The notes under the pieces: model-generated
The model's input: only the letters and a program-made list of their open reading frames with translations
Told to the model about the DNA's origin: nothing
Databases searched by the model: none
Shown here: positions 12,061 to 24,359 of the stretch, one piece after another
How positions within the stretch are numbered: position 1 is the stretch's first letter
How the letters are laid out: every line of letters starts with the position of its first letter
NCBI GenBank assembly: GCA_950295325.1
Contig: OX485803.1
Coordinates: 40,813,554-40,877,553 of the forward strand
Reading direction: 5' to 3'
Length of the DNA: 64,000 nucleotides
From: Polytrichum commune
Taxonomy: Eukaryota; Streptophyta; Polytrichopsida; Polytrichales; Polytrichaceae
Position numbers and translations under genes: made by a program

Positions 12061-15000
12061 TCCCTTTATTATTTTTGTCATACTAATTTCTTTCTACCTC
12101 AAATCTAAAGTGGGGGTTTGCCCCATATGCTAAATTATATATAACCACATGTTTCTCAATTTAAGTAGGCTATGGTAGATCCAATGTTTCTATAATGTTT
12201 CTTGCCAATGAATAAAAAACACCCTATAGTTGTTCTCACATGGTTTCTACTTTTCAGCCGGTCAACCCCCCCCCCCCACCCCTGAGTGTGTGCTTTCTCT
12301 ATTTGATAAATCACATACTTAGTGAAGGTGTTGCTCACCACCAAAACTTACCTTCAGGAAACACCTTTGATTGTTTTGAATGATGGTATCTCCAAATCTT
12401 TCTTGTTTTTGCCAAACAAACAATCTGCCTAGTAGAGCTTCTCACACTCTTTCCATTAACAACGTATCGCATTCTAACTTTTAGTCATACGAGCATAATG
12501 AACCATTGAAAGACCATATGATCTATATGTTGATTTTTCATGTTCTCCTCCCTGAACTCTTAGACTTAGGAAGTGAGATTAGGCTATTTGGTTGCACTTT
12601 TAATAGCTTTCGTTTGGTACCTTACCCACACTTAGAAGCAATAAAAAAGAATAGAAAAATTGCATAATGATGGTGTATATATTGGTGACACTATAGGGTT
12701 GCAACTTACAGTAACTCAAACTGCACATATGCCCAAAATGTTTATTATAATATATGTAGTCGATAAAAATAGTCTCAAACAACACATGGTCCAAGTAATT
12801 GTTTCGTTAAATTGACACACCCATCTAGATCCCTTGTAACAATTCTAAACCCTTGCAATATGTTTAATGAGCTCAAAGACAAAATGGGATTTATTTTGGC
12901 ATAGATCTCTTGATATGCTCCTACACCAACATTCAAACGCTGGATTTAGGAGAGATAAGGTATATGTCAATGGAACAACCACAACAAAGTCAAGTGCTAG
13001 GATATAATGCAATGCCACATGTTAGCGTAGGGAGTGTAACTTTAGGAAGAAGAAAAACCACTAAGCATGTACTTAGTAATGTTAAGTGAACTAATGTGGT
13101 ATTGCTAAAGTTACAAGAAACTTCTTTGGAGCCACGTTGTTTGAGACTATTTGTATGTTCAATGGCCAAGGATATATGGCACCCTTGTAGTCTCAAGGTG
13201 AAAACATTGAGAACCCCTCATATCTCATTAATTTATATGACCTTGTAACAACACTAAACATTGCATTTAGTAGTACTTACTAGTTGGAATAACATAATGC
13301 TATATCTATAAACTGTATATCTCATATATTACCAACACAACTGTCAAACACCTTTACTTGGTAAGAAATTACATCAATGATAAACATGTATAAACATGAT
13401 GTGTAACTCCAAACAATAAGTGACACTAAATATCACATCTAGTGTAGCATTAGAGCTCTATATGACACTGGAAATCAACATGAGATACCTCAAGTTAGTT
13501 CAATGGTATTAAATTGAGATGAGCACGCCACGAACATATAGGGGGCAAGGTTTTCACGCAACCCCTAGAACCCTAAACCACAAATCCTATGCATAGAGCA
13601 TTGTATGGATACACCTATAACACCACATCATGTGTTTTTTGTGGACCACCTTTTGTACGAGACCGCCTATGAATAGAGGACTAGAGGTGTGTGGTGTCTA
13701 GATGTCTTTAAGAAGGTGGAGATTGTATTAGCAAGGTATTCTATAACTTGCAATTTCATTTCATTTCTACCAATTGAGCTCCAAAAATGGCATCAAACCT
13801 ACCCCAATTCACTCTAGGAGAATCTAGTTGGTATGAACTCACCACCCTCATCACATAGGAGGTTTGTTTATTCCAAAAGTCCCTTCATTCATGATGGATT
13901 AATTTGCCTAGACACCATGAAGCCCAAGCCCTGACTCGGAGTTTGTGGTGTCAATGTAGAACTCAACTATCGTGGGTGACATGGCTCTAGTAAAAGAAAG
14001 CCCCTTGCAAGTTGAGGGACGATTCATCTCAATTGAACTACATTAGAGTAGACAAACCCATTTTCATTAACTTAGGCAATTTTTCACATAATTGTAGTAC
14101 ATGTGTGACACTAGAGAGGTTTTATACATGTCTAGAAATTGATATCGCAACGTTTAACCAAAAAAATCACACTTTAATCTCAACTTTTGAAATTACTATG
14201 AAATTTTTAAAGGCAACATTCTCTCCCAATCCATATTCACAACATAGGTTGACCTATTTCCGATAATCGGGAGAAACAAATTTAGTGCACTTTTCAAGAA
14301 ACCCAAACCCGTGCTCTTTAACTTACTTTTTCCATGAAATGAAATGTGACGGCAACATATGTGATACTTCACAGCTTTTCCCATCATGCAAGAAAACAAC
14401 AACTACAAATTTGGAACTTTGCAACATTAGGGGACTCTATGTATTAAGTTGGAGGGGGGGGGGTTTCTCAAGAATGGGTATGTCTATTGTAGATTGACTA
14501 AAGATCTTTGATGTTATTGCCATAGTCAAATAATCTAAAAATAATATTATGTGAAATAGAACAATTCCCTACATTTCTCACATAACATTATTTAGTTGAG
14601 TTTGTATGTTGGGTGGGGCTAGGAATAAGCCATAGTTTGTTTGGAATCATACTTTGTTTATTCTCACAACATAGCACGACACTAGCAATTTCAGGCTAAA
14701 AAATTTGGGTGAAGCAACGTACTTATATCATTAGATTGGAATGGTTGATAGCAATTGAATAATGTTATGAACTTTTGCAACCTCTATGTAGCTAAATATG
14801 TTGATAGCAATTGGATGATGTTGTAAATATGAATTTCCATCCAAACATGCAGACGAAAGAATCCACACAAAGTGTTCACATTGAAAATTATAGTGGGCCA
14901 CTTCAAATTATAATTAAAATAGTGTGGGTAATTGAGAATTAATGTGGCCCACACTAATTAGACAAAATAGTGTCGTGAGTGTGGATTAGTTTGTTCAATT

Positions 15001-16800
15001 TGATGACGTAGTCCAATCTCTTTTAAACAAGTGTTCTTATCATGTTTGTTCTTTAATTTTCACTGAACCACACATCAATCAAATACATGTGTTTGATTAA
15101 TTGAAGTAATTGAATTACACCCATGTACCATGAGAACCAAGAAGACGCACATATTTGATCAAGAGAACCCATGCACTATGTTCTTAGGTGTTTGATTAAG
15201 AGAAGCAAATTGAATAATCTTTAGGTGAGGAGCAATCTTGTGTTGTCAAACTCTTTCCAAATACACACCTATTTTTGAGTGTTCAACCATTCATTGTGTT
15301 CTTATTCTTTCACTTGTAGTTGTGGGTAGAGAATAAAATGAAATACATGGAGGACGTGAATTCAAGTAACATGATCTCACTTCTTAAGTCCAAGTTTCGA
15401 GGCCAAAAACATTTGCTCTTTGAATGGTCATTGCGCTCAAATCTCTAGGAGTTAGGATGAGGTCTTGGGGAATGAGCTAAAAAAGCTCCACAAGATGAAT
15501 GGCTTGTTTGTGAAAATTGATCAAGCTTTGTAGAGAAATCATCATCTAAGTGAATTGGAGGGCATTTCTTTAGGTAGGTTTTGGTGGTGGCCACCACATT
15601 TACCAAGCACATGCTTGCTTTGAGGAGTAAGTCACTTTAGAATACCCAATAGTATATTGCTACCCTAGATAAGCCCCATCGCAGTTCAAAATACATACTC
15701 CCCCCACCTCTCTTCCCATTGGCCAAGAACTTTGTGTTGGCCAAGCAACCTGCCACCAAACAACTAAGGTTTAATTAGATATGGACAAAAGACTTGTTCA
15801 AAATTAATCATGCATCTAACACAATTTTTTGCACAATTGAGACATGCACATCGCATAACAAATCATTTGAAGGAAAAAACTAGAAGAATGTGATGAAAAT
15901 CCCAAATATACATACTTTGACAAGCAATATGATTAGATATTTCCTTTAGATATATATTTTTCGTTCACAAATGACACGATGTGTATGTAACTAACACGTG
16001 CTACAACATGATATGCAGTCCACGTCTAGGAATAGTTGTTGTCATTTCTATCATAGGATCCATTGATAGAAGTGCACATATGAAGTTTCATTTTGTCCAA
16101 CACTCATGAATAAATCTAGATTTACTTGAGAAATAGTTAACCCTCTCACAAAGAGCATGTTACCTTTTTAGGGTTACACTTAACCCCTAAAGGTTTGAGT
16201 TGAATCTCCCAAAAAATACCTAGACAATTTCATTTCAATCCAACAATCTTTTGTACTTTAAAAAAAATGCACATTTGACTATACGGATGACATCTTTGTA
16301 TAGTCAGAATTCTTCACACAAAATATTAGCTGTCCAAGTGTCCTAAAAGACTATGACATAAACATGTACATTGATATGGTCGGGTAAAAGTACGTGCCCG
16401 AACAAAAGAAATCCTCCTTGACCTTTAGGGTTTGATTGATTCATCTCAAGTGTGCCTCACTATTATTAACTACTATGGGATCTATGAAGCCAATTTCATT
16501 GTCAAGTCAACTTCTTCTTCTTCGTCTTTTAAAAACTAACCCATGTTATGCATAACTAATACTTTGAGACATTTTCATTGGATGAATGATAAGGTACGCA
16601 CTTCCTTCTCCGAGACCCAATTTGAAGTCTCTAAGAGCAGTAAAATAGAATAGAAAAAGAACACTAAGTACAGTACGGTATTATCCCAATTAGTAAGGGA
16701 GGGTTGATAGTGAGTGTGGGAGATTAGTGAAGGTGATATTAAATTTCTTTACGCTATGAAGTTAGTGCCACCAAAAGATCTAGGAAGCATTGTTCATTAT
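12061..16800. other. Gene-free AT-rich block with dispersed repeats
   Basis: No frame with a recognisable product. C12 (12266-12277) and G10 (14454-14463) homopolymers occur. Sequence near 13.97-14.05 kb and 16.33-16.44 kb resembles 4.12-4.21 kb and 4.73-4.84 kb, and 15.0-15.1 kb resembles 6.8-6.9 kb, in the same order. This suggests two diverged copies of a multi-kilobase repeat. Confidence 0.4.
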
Positions 16801-16802
16801 GG

Positions 16803-16915
16803 TACTCCCTCCGTTTCATATCAAAAGTTACGTTTGGACATAATTTGCGTTACGAAACAAAAGATACGTTTTGTGAAATTTCTTTCAAAATAATATTTTA
16901 ATGAAACAAAAATCA
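16803..16915. mobile_element. Fragment with Stowaway-like end
   Basis: The sequence TACTCCCTCCGTTTCATATC matches the widely seen plant Stowaway-type (Tc1/mariner MITE) terminus CTCCCTCCGT. An AT-rich body follows, but I find no matching right end nearby, so it is probably truncated. Confidence 0.5.
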
Positions 16916-16932
16916 ATTTTTAATGAAATTGA

Positions 16933-17153
16933 CAACGGCCCCAAGGCAACGAATTGGCCTTCCATTATCGGCGGACCCAATTCTTGGAGTTGGGGCCGTG
17001 TCAAATCTTGTCGTTTAAACATTAAAATAATTTTCCTACTTTCGGTCTTGACTCCTTGTGTAAAGGCCTTCGGGCTGATTTCAGAAATTCAACCAATGGG
17101 CAACAAGGATTTGGCTTCAAAACGGCCTTGACTCCTTGTGTAAAGCGGCCCTT
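16933..17153. mobile_element. Degenerate MITE fragment related to family 2
   Basis: The stretch ends with TTGTGTAAAGCGGCCCTTAG, like the right TIR of family 2. An internal direct repeat, CTTGACTCCTTGTGTAAAG, occurs at about 17046 and 17126. The left end is unclear. Confidence 0.4.
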
Positions 17154-17164
17154 AGAGACCAACT

Positions 17165-17166
<2 letters not shown>

Positions 17167-17199
<33 letters not shown>
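17167..17199. repeat. GA dinucleotide microsatellite
   Basis: About 16 uninterrupted GA copies. Confidence 0.9.
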
Positions 17200-17201
<2 letters not shown>

Positions 17202-17259
17202 TCATCCATCCAATATAACAATAAAAACTTGACCCCCTAAATGTAGTTTTATTTTCAGT

Positions 17260-17500
17260 GACGAGGGAGAATTTTGGGCATAATCGGTCAAAATCTTAGT
17301 GTTTCCAAGTCCGATCAGTTACATGTTGTGATCTTTTGGTTTTCCTTCATTTATTTGAGATGTACTTTATAGAATCCTTTAACATGATAGGCAATTTTCT
17401 TGCACTCTTGAATTTCAACCGGTTATTTCTCAAGCTCAACGAACTCATTTATAACTACATCGATTATCCCCATTAGTGAGGGAGGGCTAATAATGACTAT
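17260..17500 (+). repeat. Dispersed repeat R1 (CCGGTT family)
   Basis: This is alignable by eye, with many substitutions, to 57880-58110 on the same strand and to the complement of 20500-20705. Shared landmarks are GAGGGAG.ATTTTGGGCATAA, TACATGTTGTGATCTTT, TCTTGAAT.TCAACC and ATTAGTGAGGG. No coding capacity or termini are evident, so its class is unknown. Confidence 0.55.
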
Positions 17501-17615
17501 GAGATGCTACCAAAAGTCATACTCAAATTGCTTTACGCTATGAAATTAGTGCCACCACTAGAAAGGAAACATTGTTCATCTCGGCACTATTCATTGACAA
17601 ACATATATATATATC

Positions 17616-17714
17616 CACTTGGACTGCACTATATTAAACAAAAACTGAGCAATGATATGATCTCCTTCCTTTCTTCAGCCATGTGCGTGAGTTTCCCAGC
17701 CAGCTCTACTCTGG
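17616..17714 (-). repeat. Inverted duplicate of 19129-19202
   Basis: About 70 bp, including GATCTCCTTCCTTTCTTCAG, are near-identical to the complement of 19129-19202. The insert is bracketed by a direct repeat of about 20 bp (ATATATATCCACTTGGACTG, once near 17605 and again near 17716), as if it were placed into MITE family 1 sequence with duplication of the flank. Confidence 0.75.
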
Positions 17715-17726
17715 ATATATATCCAC

Positions 17727-17940
17727 TTGGACTGTTTTCAAAAACCACCTCTTGGAGGTAGACCGAATACAAAACCGGGAGACCGTGGCACTCCGAATGT
17801 TCACAAGTGTTGATTTACTCTATTTTATCATGTGTGAAGACTGGCATGAATAGACATTCATTGAAATAGCATTTGGTTGAGGGTCTGGTCACATATGGCC
17901 TCCCATTACACTTCAGGATCCGTGACCACATTACATGATA
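17727..17940 (+). mobile_element. MITE family 1 copy C, internal fragment
   Basis: It matches the right-hand half of copies D and G from GACTGTTTTCAAAAACCACC to GTGACCACATTACATGAT. Both termini are missing. Confidence 0.75.
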
Positions 17941-17976
17941 TATGTACATGTATATCATGACTCTTCAACCACCTAA

Positions 17977-18300
17977 GAGCATCTCCACCCTTGGGCAGAA
18001 AGGCAGGCTCTCGAAATGCGCTTTGAAGGGCTCCAAGCATGCACTAAATTTTTTTAGGGTGGCACTCCCCCAACTGTTACTTGCATACTGGCTCTTCAAG
18101 CCAAAAAATTGTCAGGAATATTCCATGTAATGACGATTCACTGAATCGCAAGTGGATGAGGCCCCGGAATGTGGGCGCAGCAAGAGCAACGCTCACCCGC
18201 GAGGATAGTGAGTGGAGCTGGAAGTTTGAAGAGCCCTGGCAATCAAGGCCGCGTTAAAGGGCTTGCCAAGTCCCTTCAACGCGCCAGGGTGGAGATGCTC
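17977..18300. mobile_element. 324-bp MITE with perfect 15-bp TIR, TAA TSD
   Basis: The left end GAGCATCTCCACCCT is the exact complement of the right end AGGGTGGAGATGCTC. TAA flanks both sides (17974-17976 and 18301-18303). The interior is GC-richer than the neighbourhood. The 3-bp TAA duplication suggests a PIF/Harbinger-like MITE. A GAGCATCTCCA terminus is familiar from other plant MITEs. Confidence 0.85.
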
Positions 18301-18303
18301 TAA

Positions 18304-19222
18304 GAACACACACTAATTTACTTGAAATGTATGGTAAGTGAGAATGTATTTCAATATCACTTAATAAGAACATCTGACCCTCACTAAATTTGAAAATTTG
18401 AGAAAATAGTGTCAGGAATTAGTACCACGAGCACTATATGGGACGATTGGTTCTCCCCGTTCATTGGCCGATTCATCTCGGAACAACCTCTAAGCCACAC
18501 TAATTTTGGGGGAGGGGGTTGAGATGCGAAATCCAATGTCAAATCGACTAAAGAACAAGACCACTGGCACGCACACTATTTTGGTGGGGGGGGGGGGTTG
18601 TCGGATGGATGAATGAATGAAAAACATATGCTCATCGATGTACGAGAATCCCCTCTATCCGGCATGCCGGAGTCATGAGGAGCCAAGCGAAACTATTCTA
18701 TGCGAGGATTCCAATGTTGTAGAATGTTCCGCTTCAATATTAAACCCAATTCCGATTTCCAACACACACATTTATACTAGGCCTGATGACACTAGGCCTA
18801 CGTACTAATAATCTTCCTAAGCTTTTGAAGAGCTTTCCAGCCAACTTATTATTGTTCTTCATTCCCCTTTATTAGTATTATTATTATTAGTATTATAGTG
18901 TGACCTGGCCCCACAACATCCAATCACCAGGGCCTGTCCCCTAAATTCCTTCTAGCTGGATCCCAGCACCTGGTGACGTGGCACTTGCCCTGCTACACCT
19001 TGTCCTCTCTCTGGGGGGGGGGGAAGCCTGGAGGGGTCCCACCACAGCTTCTAGAAGGAAGGCCACGTTGGCCGCTTCTGATTGGCTGCTGCTGGTGCTG
19101 CAATTTCTAAAGCTTTTTCAAAGTAACATAGAGCTGGCTGGGAAACTCACGCACATGGCTGAAGAAAGGAAGGAGATCATATCATTTTGTTTAGTATAGT
19201 GCATTTTGTGAACATGAGGTTT
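18304..19222. other. Non-coding stretch with GC-rich segment
   Basis: Contains G12 (18586-18597) and G11 (19013-19023). Between 18.90 and 19.16 kb the DNA is GC-rich and has quasi-repeated words (CACCTGGTGACGTGGCAC, CTTCTAGAAGGAAGGCC). An open frame at 18617-18808 has no recognisable domain. It could be a captured gene fragment, but I cannot show this. Confidence 0.3.
19129..19202 (+). repeat. Partner of inverted duplicate at 17616-17714
   Basis: About 70 bp near-identical, in complement, to the upstream segment. It lies just left of a MITE family 2 copy. Confidence 0.75.
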
Positions 19223-19740
19223 GGGACCGCGTTACACCTAGAGGCCAGGCCAATTCGTTGTGTAAGAGGCTTGAAATCCTCACTTGTGATTGGTCAAAAG
19301 GCTGAAATCAACCCCAACCCCTTTACACCTAGAGGCCGAGCCGATTTGTTGGTTTGAATTTTTTAATAAAAAAATGCATGGTATGACATGGCCCCAGCTC
19401 ATTGAATTGGATGTACCCAAAATCAAGGACCAATGTCAAATTTCAATAAAAGAAACTTTCTTTAATAAAAACATGTTTTTTTAGCGAACCATATCCATTG
19501 GATTATGTGGAAATATGAACGGCTCTATACTAGATTATGCTAGATCCGTTGGATTATGCTAGATTTATTGAATTGGCCTAGGTTCTTGGCCCTAAGGCCT
19601 TTACATATGGGAAAATTAACCCCCATTATAATCTTATTATAATGTGTAGTTGAGGCTGGCCTCCAACCCAAAAGGAGCTGAAACTTCATGCAATCGGCCT
19701 CAAGGGGAATCGGCCCGGCCTCTAGGTGTAAAGCGGCCCT
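19223..19740. mobile_element. MITE family 2 copy, about 518 bp
   Basis: The left end GGGACCGCGTTACACCTAGA and the right end (complement GGGCCGCTTTACACCTAGAG) match the 9.4-kb copy, as does the body. The flanks are TTT and TTA, so the target duplication is imperfect. The internal second copy of the end motif is again present (TTTACACCTAGAGGCCGAGC, near 19321). Confidence 0.8.
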
Positions 19741-19809
19741 TAGAATGGGGCCGGGAATTGCAAGCACAATGAATATTGAGTTTAAAATACTTCAAAAGAT
19801 GGGTCCTTA

Positions 19810-20316
19810 GGGTCACTTCACACACGAGACTGAGAGCCCATGTCCATTACACTTCAAGGACTCCCATTGGTGGGAAAGGCGGAGCCGGTCCAAGTTCGCT
19901 TCTTCACATTAACTACGCTTGAGGGACCGACGGAGTATGTGAATGCGAGGTGGATGTAAAGTCTACATGGCACCCTACATGGTATCGAATGGATCATGTT
20001 TCATGGTCACTTGGACTGTTTCAAAAACCACCTCTTGAAGGTAGACCGAATACAAAACCGGGAGACCATGGCACTCCGAATGTTCACAAGTGTTGATTTA
20101 CTCTATTTTATCATGTTTGAAGACTGGCATGAATAGACGTTCATTGAAATAGCATTTGGTTGAGGGTCCGGTCACATATGGCTTCCCATTACACTTCAAG
20201 GTCCGTGACCACATTACATGATTTCGGAGGTGTGTTAGGACGGCCTTTGGACACTTTCTTTTGGGCTCTCACAATTTCATGGTCACGGCTCTTGGCTCGT
20301 GTGTGTGAAGTGGCCC
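19810..20316 (+). mobile_element. MITE family 1 copy D, 507 bp, TTA TSD
   Basis: The left end is GGGTCACTTCACACACGAG and the right end complements to GGGCCACTTCACACACACG. TTA flanks both sides (19807-19809 and 20317-20319). The body matches copies A, E and G throughout and has no coding capacity. This is the clearest forward-oriented reference for the family. Confidence 0.85.
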
Positions 20317-20329
20317 TTATTAATTGGGT

Positions 20330-21375
20330 ACACTTTCCCGACTATCACGCCACGTCGCCTAGGATATGAAACACGGGTGATTAGCTTAGACTAGTGCAAG
20401 AAAGGTAGCCAAAACCAAGTGGAGATTGTAGCCACTTTCTTCTTTATAAAATTTTGGAACTCGTTTCAATATCTTCTTCATTGTCAAAGTGAAAATCCAC
20501 ATCACTGTATGGGAAGAGCCCGGCGGTTAGTTACAAATGAACCGGTTGAGCTTGAGAAATAACCGGTTGAAGTTCAGGACCTCAGGAGAATTACCGATCA
20601 TTTTAAGGGAATCTATAGAATATACCTCAAACAAATCAAACAAAACCGGGAGATGTCAACATGTAACCGGCTGGACTTAGAATCACTAGGATATTGACCG
20701 ACTATGTCCAAAAACTTCCCAAAAACTGATCCACATGTTCATTAAATAGTCATATAGCCCCCCCCCCCTCCACATCATGTTGACTGTTGAACTTAGAATG
20801 GTTATCAAATTTTGAGCACACAGTGCAGTCTTTGTAAAACATGTAATTCTTTTTGGTGTCTGGTCTTGGAGCCACATGTGACCACAAAGTGGTCAAATAA
20901 AGGTGTATGATTAAGACAAGTAGCCCGATTAGGCACATGTATCTCAATTCACTTCTGCTCAAGAGAATGTGATCTTGAATTCCATGGGATCGTGAGGAAC
21001 TGTGAGTTTATTGGAACTAAGGACTTAAGGTAGATGGGTCTTACATGGTTAGCTTTTATGACTAGTGGCCCACTTCTCCTAGGACATGAAACACACGATT
21101 TGTACCAGATGGTTTGCAAATCCAAATCAAGGCCATAGCCACTTCCCTTGTAATGTTTTGGAGCTCTATTAAACGTCTTATTTATTATCAATGTGAGAGT
21201 TTTGTGCTTATCAAATGGTCATGTATGTCTCCATATCCCGATTATGTTGACTATCAAGCCTAGAATGGTGGTTATAGGTTTTGAGCACGCGGTTAATCTC
21301 TTCCAAACACATGTCTTCTCGGAATCACACCAAAGCACATGCCACTCAAATAAAGGTGTCCTTGCCAAATAAGGA
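20330..21375. repeat. Two adjacent degenerate copies of dispersed repeat R2
   Basis: Motifs repeat in the same order about 700 bp apart. CACGTCGCCTAGGATATGAAACAC (20348 on) recurs as CTTCTCCTAGGACATGAAAC (21074 on). AGAATGGTTATCAAATTTTGAGCACAC (20797 on) recurs as AGAATGGTGGTTATAGGTTT (21263 on). Related sequence occurs at 56.5-57.1 kb and 63.05-63.37 kb. R1-like sequence (CCGGTT words) is embedded on the minus strand at 20500-20705. The class is unknown. Confidence 0.55.
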
Positions 21376-21929
21376 TTGTCCACATCAATTACTTTTATGG
21401 AGAGTCTTCCCTAGGGTTTGGCTCTCCATAGCTATTTCCATCCCGTGGATAATTTGGAGGGAGGGGAATTGATGAAAAGTGGTTGATTTGGAGAGTCCAT
21501 GAAGTTGTGTGGATCGTAGTTGACTTCATTGGCCAAAAAAATGTATGGTGACTATTGGAATCCTTCATACCATCAGTCAACACATACCTTCCATTGGGTG
21601 GGCCACGGAATCCTAGGAGCATAATCACAATATCTTGAATTTTTTTGCACTCCACGTTACAGTGTCAACTCGATGATGTAGGAAGACCCTTACCCTGTTG
21701 AGTAACGTTATGTCCTCCAACTGTCACGATGATAGACTGGACTTATATAAGCTCACAAATGAGATGGATAGATTTTTTGGCTCTAAAAACTCACATGTGG
21801 AATGCAAGAAGAAATAGCCGTTCTTTCAAACCATGACCTAGACTTATTTACAATGAAATCAATCAAATTCTCAAACCAATACACTCTTGTTACGACTTTC
21901 TCTAAAGCCCTACATTTTCAAGGACTATA

Positions 21930-22131
21930 TATTACTAGAAAAATTGTGGTGTGGTAATACACTTCTCATTTGATATAGGTGGTGATTAGGACATGGCCCC
22001 ATCTACAAGTGCCAAGTCCCAACTACAAATGTCATAAACGACATTTGAGTCTTGTCAGTGGGGTCACACCCTAATGGTCGCCTATGTCAAAAAAGGAAAG
22101 TATGTTCTAGAACCCGGTAACTTTTGTAGTG
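21930..22131. mobile_element. 202-bp CACTA-like mini-element, ATA TSD
   Basis: The left end TATTACTAGAAAAATTG differs from CACTACTAGAAAA by two C-to-T changes. The right end complements to CACTACAAAAGTTACC. ATA flanks both sides (21927-21929 and 22132-22134). Non-coding. Confidence 0.5.
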
Positions 22132-22420
22132 ATACTTTCAATGGGGACACCTTACGGGTCCCATGACAAATTGTCAATGTGTAATTGTTTTAATAACGTG
22201 TTGTATTTGTCCTTGTGATTCTTGACAAGGAGTTTGCTCCTTAGATCTTGATTATAAGTTTTGTTTCACTTTGTGACAATCGCATGCACTAGCCTTTAGA
22301 ATCCTATCCATAATATTGTTTACAATTGGCTTTGCTTCTTACAATGTCAAGACAATACTCACAATTTGCTTCGACAAATTCCAACTTCAACTAGCTTCTG
22401 AACTCGAGATCAATGATGCC

Positions 22421-22460
22421 ATGATTGTACATGATTGTACATGATTGTACATGATTGTTA
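22421..22460. repeat. 10/11-bp tandem repeat, about four copies
   Basis: Four copies of CATGATTGTA, the last one ending in TT. Confidence 0.85.
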
Positions 22461-23088
22461 GGGAGTACTCTCCTAAATAGATAGAGAGGTCCCATGTTCA
22501 GACCGAATTCAATTGCCTATGGCGGACCATTTTGGAGTAATTTTGCCACAATTTTGAAGTTATTATCCGACCAAAGTGTTGGTTATGGTGATGGAAGTGT
22601 TGTCGATTTCATTCATTAGTGCTTACCATGATGCATTTCACGTTTGGCAATAACAACCACGACCCACCGAGATAAGATATCAAACACACGGGGAGGTCAC
22701 TTCATTGTCAAGTTGACACCACGTGCGGACAAAGTTTGCTACCCCTATATTACATGCCATATATAATTTTACAATTTATGATATTTTTTCTACATATACA
22801 TAACCATTGATAGTATCCTTTGTATATTGTTTTGAAAATTTTAGTCATCTTTATTTATTTTTAGTAATTGTTTTAGTTCAATTCTGTGTCATTCTAGTTA
22901 GAAACGGTATGTTTTATGAAAAAAACAAATCATCAAATTTTGTTACCACTTCTAACTATGTCATAGGTACTGTGTATATCTACTCATGAAAAAAAAATTG
23001 ATAAAATTTTGACCCATTTTGGTGGTGCAACTTACCAAAAGAAGATTTTTTTTGGTCACACGTGGTGTTCAACTTGACAATGGAGTGA

Positions 23089-23108
23089 CCCCCCCCCCCC
23101 CCCCCCCC
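23089..23108. repeat. C20 homopolymer
   Basis: Twenty consecutive C bases, the longest of at least eleven G or C runs of 10 or more in this window. Confidence 0.9.
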
Positions 23109-24359
23109 GTGATCAAACATAACACTCTGTCAAAGCATAGTTTACATTCTAGCCATATTCCTAGGTAGTGACTAGGTCTATCTTGGTTGTATGGGGGGTT
23201 GTCCTCGGTTAGTAGTTTTGGTGGGTCGTATGTGGTGGAAAATTGGTTTGTGGGTTACTTTCAAGTGGTAGGGTGATGCGCTCAAGGGCTCCTACATCTC
23301 CTTGAAGTGGCTATATCTTCTTTGGTTTTCATGCATTGGCATTGCCTTTTTGGCCTCATGCCTAAACAAGAAAGAAAAAAGAGTGAAAAGGTAAACATTG
23401 GGTACATTTTGTTTCCATTTATAGTCACTCCTTTATTCCTTCCTTCCCTTGAAAACACCTAAACCCTTCATGAATCCCTTGGAAAGCATTCAAGTGTAGA
23501 CCATGAGATCATCCATTGTTTGTCGGAATTGTTGGAGATTCATACTCCATATGTCGTAGATTTGCAACTTATTCAACCATATTCTCATGCTCACTCGACA
23601 ATAGTACAACATGGAGCAATGTTATGATGAATTGGCTTTTGACTCCATTGAGTACAATAGATGGTGCTAACATCAATGCCCCATTCAGAACCAACACCCT
23701 AAGACCTTGCACAACAAGTGCATATCGACAACGAGAATGCATGCCCACCATTGTACAATCTACAATGTACAAGCTCCCGTGTCGATTTTGGATCATCTAT
23801 AAATATCAAAATAATTTGAACCCTAATCATAACAATAGTTAGTTGGGTGGGCCAAGGAATCAACGATATCGGATGCCCGTATCTTTGTGATTTACCTTAA
23901 GCAATGTAACAATGTCAATATGACACGCCGACATGCATGTGTAAAATTGATTGGATGATGGGTAAGGTTATAGCCGGGTGATTGCCAACACACAATTGCC
24001 CACAAGTTAAATGGTGAAGCTCTACCTACTATGGTTGGGTTCATGACCTTATATTTACCCCATGCAAATTTTGAGTGAATTTTCCAACGCATGTTACTCC
24101 AACTCTTTAGTAAAGCTACAATGGGTTATTTTGGAGCATGAAAGCCCATTGCAACATAACATAGCTCAACGATGTGGACCCTCATAACATAGCAGTAAGA
24201 TGTTGGGAGCTTAGTTTGAATCTAAGTATCCTTGTGCAACTTTTCGAACATCCAATTATTACATTGTGAGGGCCCACAAAATGACAGTTGAAGGTTGAGT
24301 AGTGTTATGCATTGCTCACTAATATGATGCTAACTTTCGCATAGAAAACCCAATACTAA

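Larger units (their letters stand above)
22135..24356. other. Intergenic block with microsatellites, no recognised gene
   Basis: Contains a tandem array of CATGATTGTA near 22421-22460 and a 20-base C homopolymer at 23089-23108. Opposing open frames at 23516-23842 (plus) and 23569-23796 (minus) show no family motif that I trust. Confidence 0.4.

Noticed and set aside
23569-23796. Minus-strand frame with a faint resemblance to a PIF/ALP1 nuclease
   Set aside because: Only a few scattered residues resemble the IDGTH region; catalytic spacing is absent.
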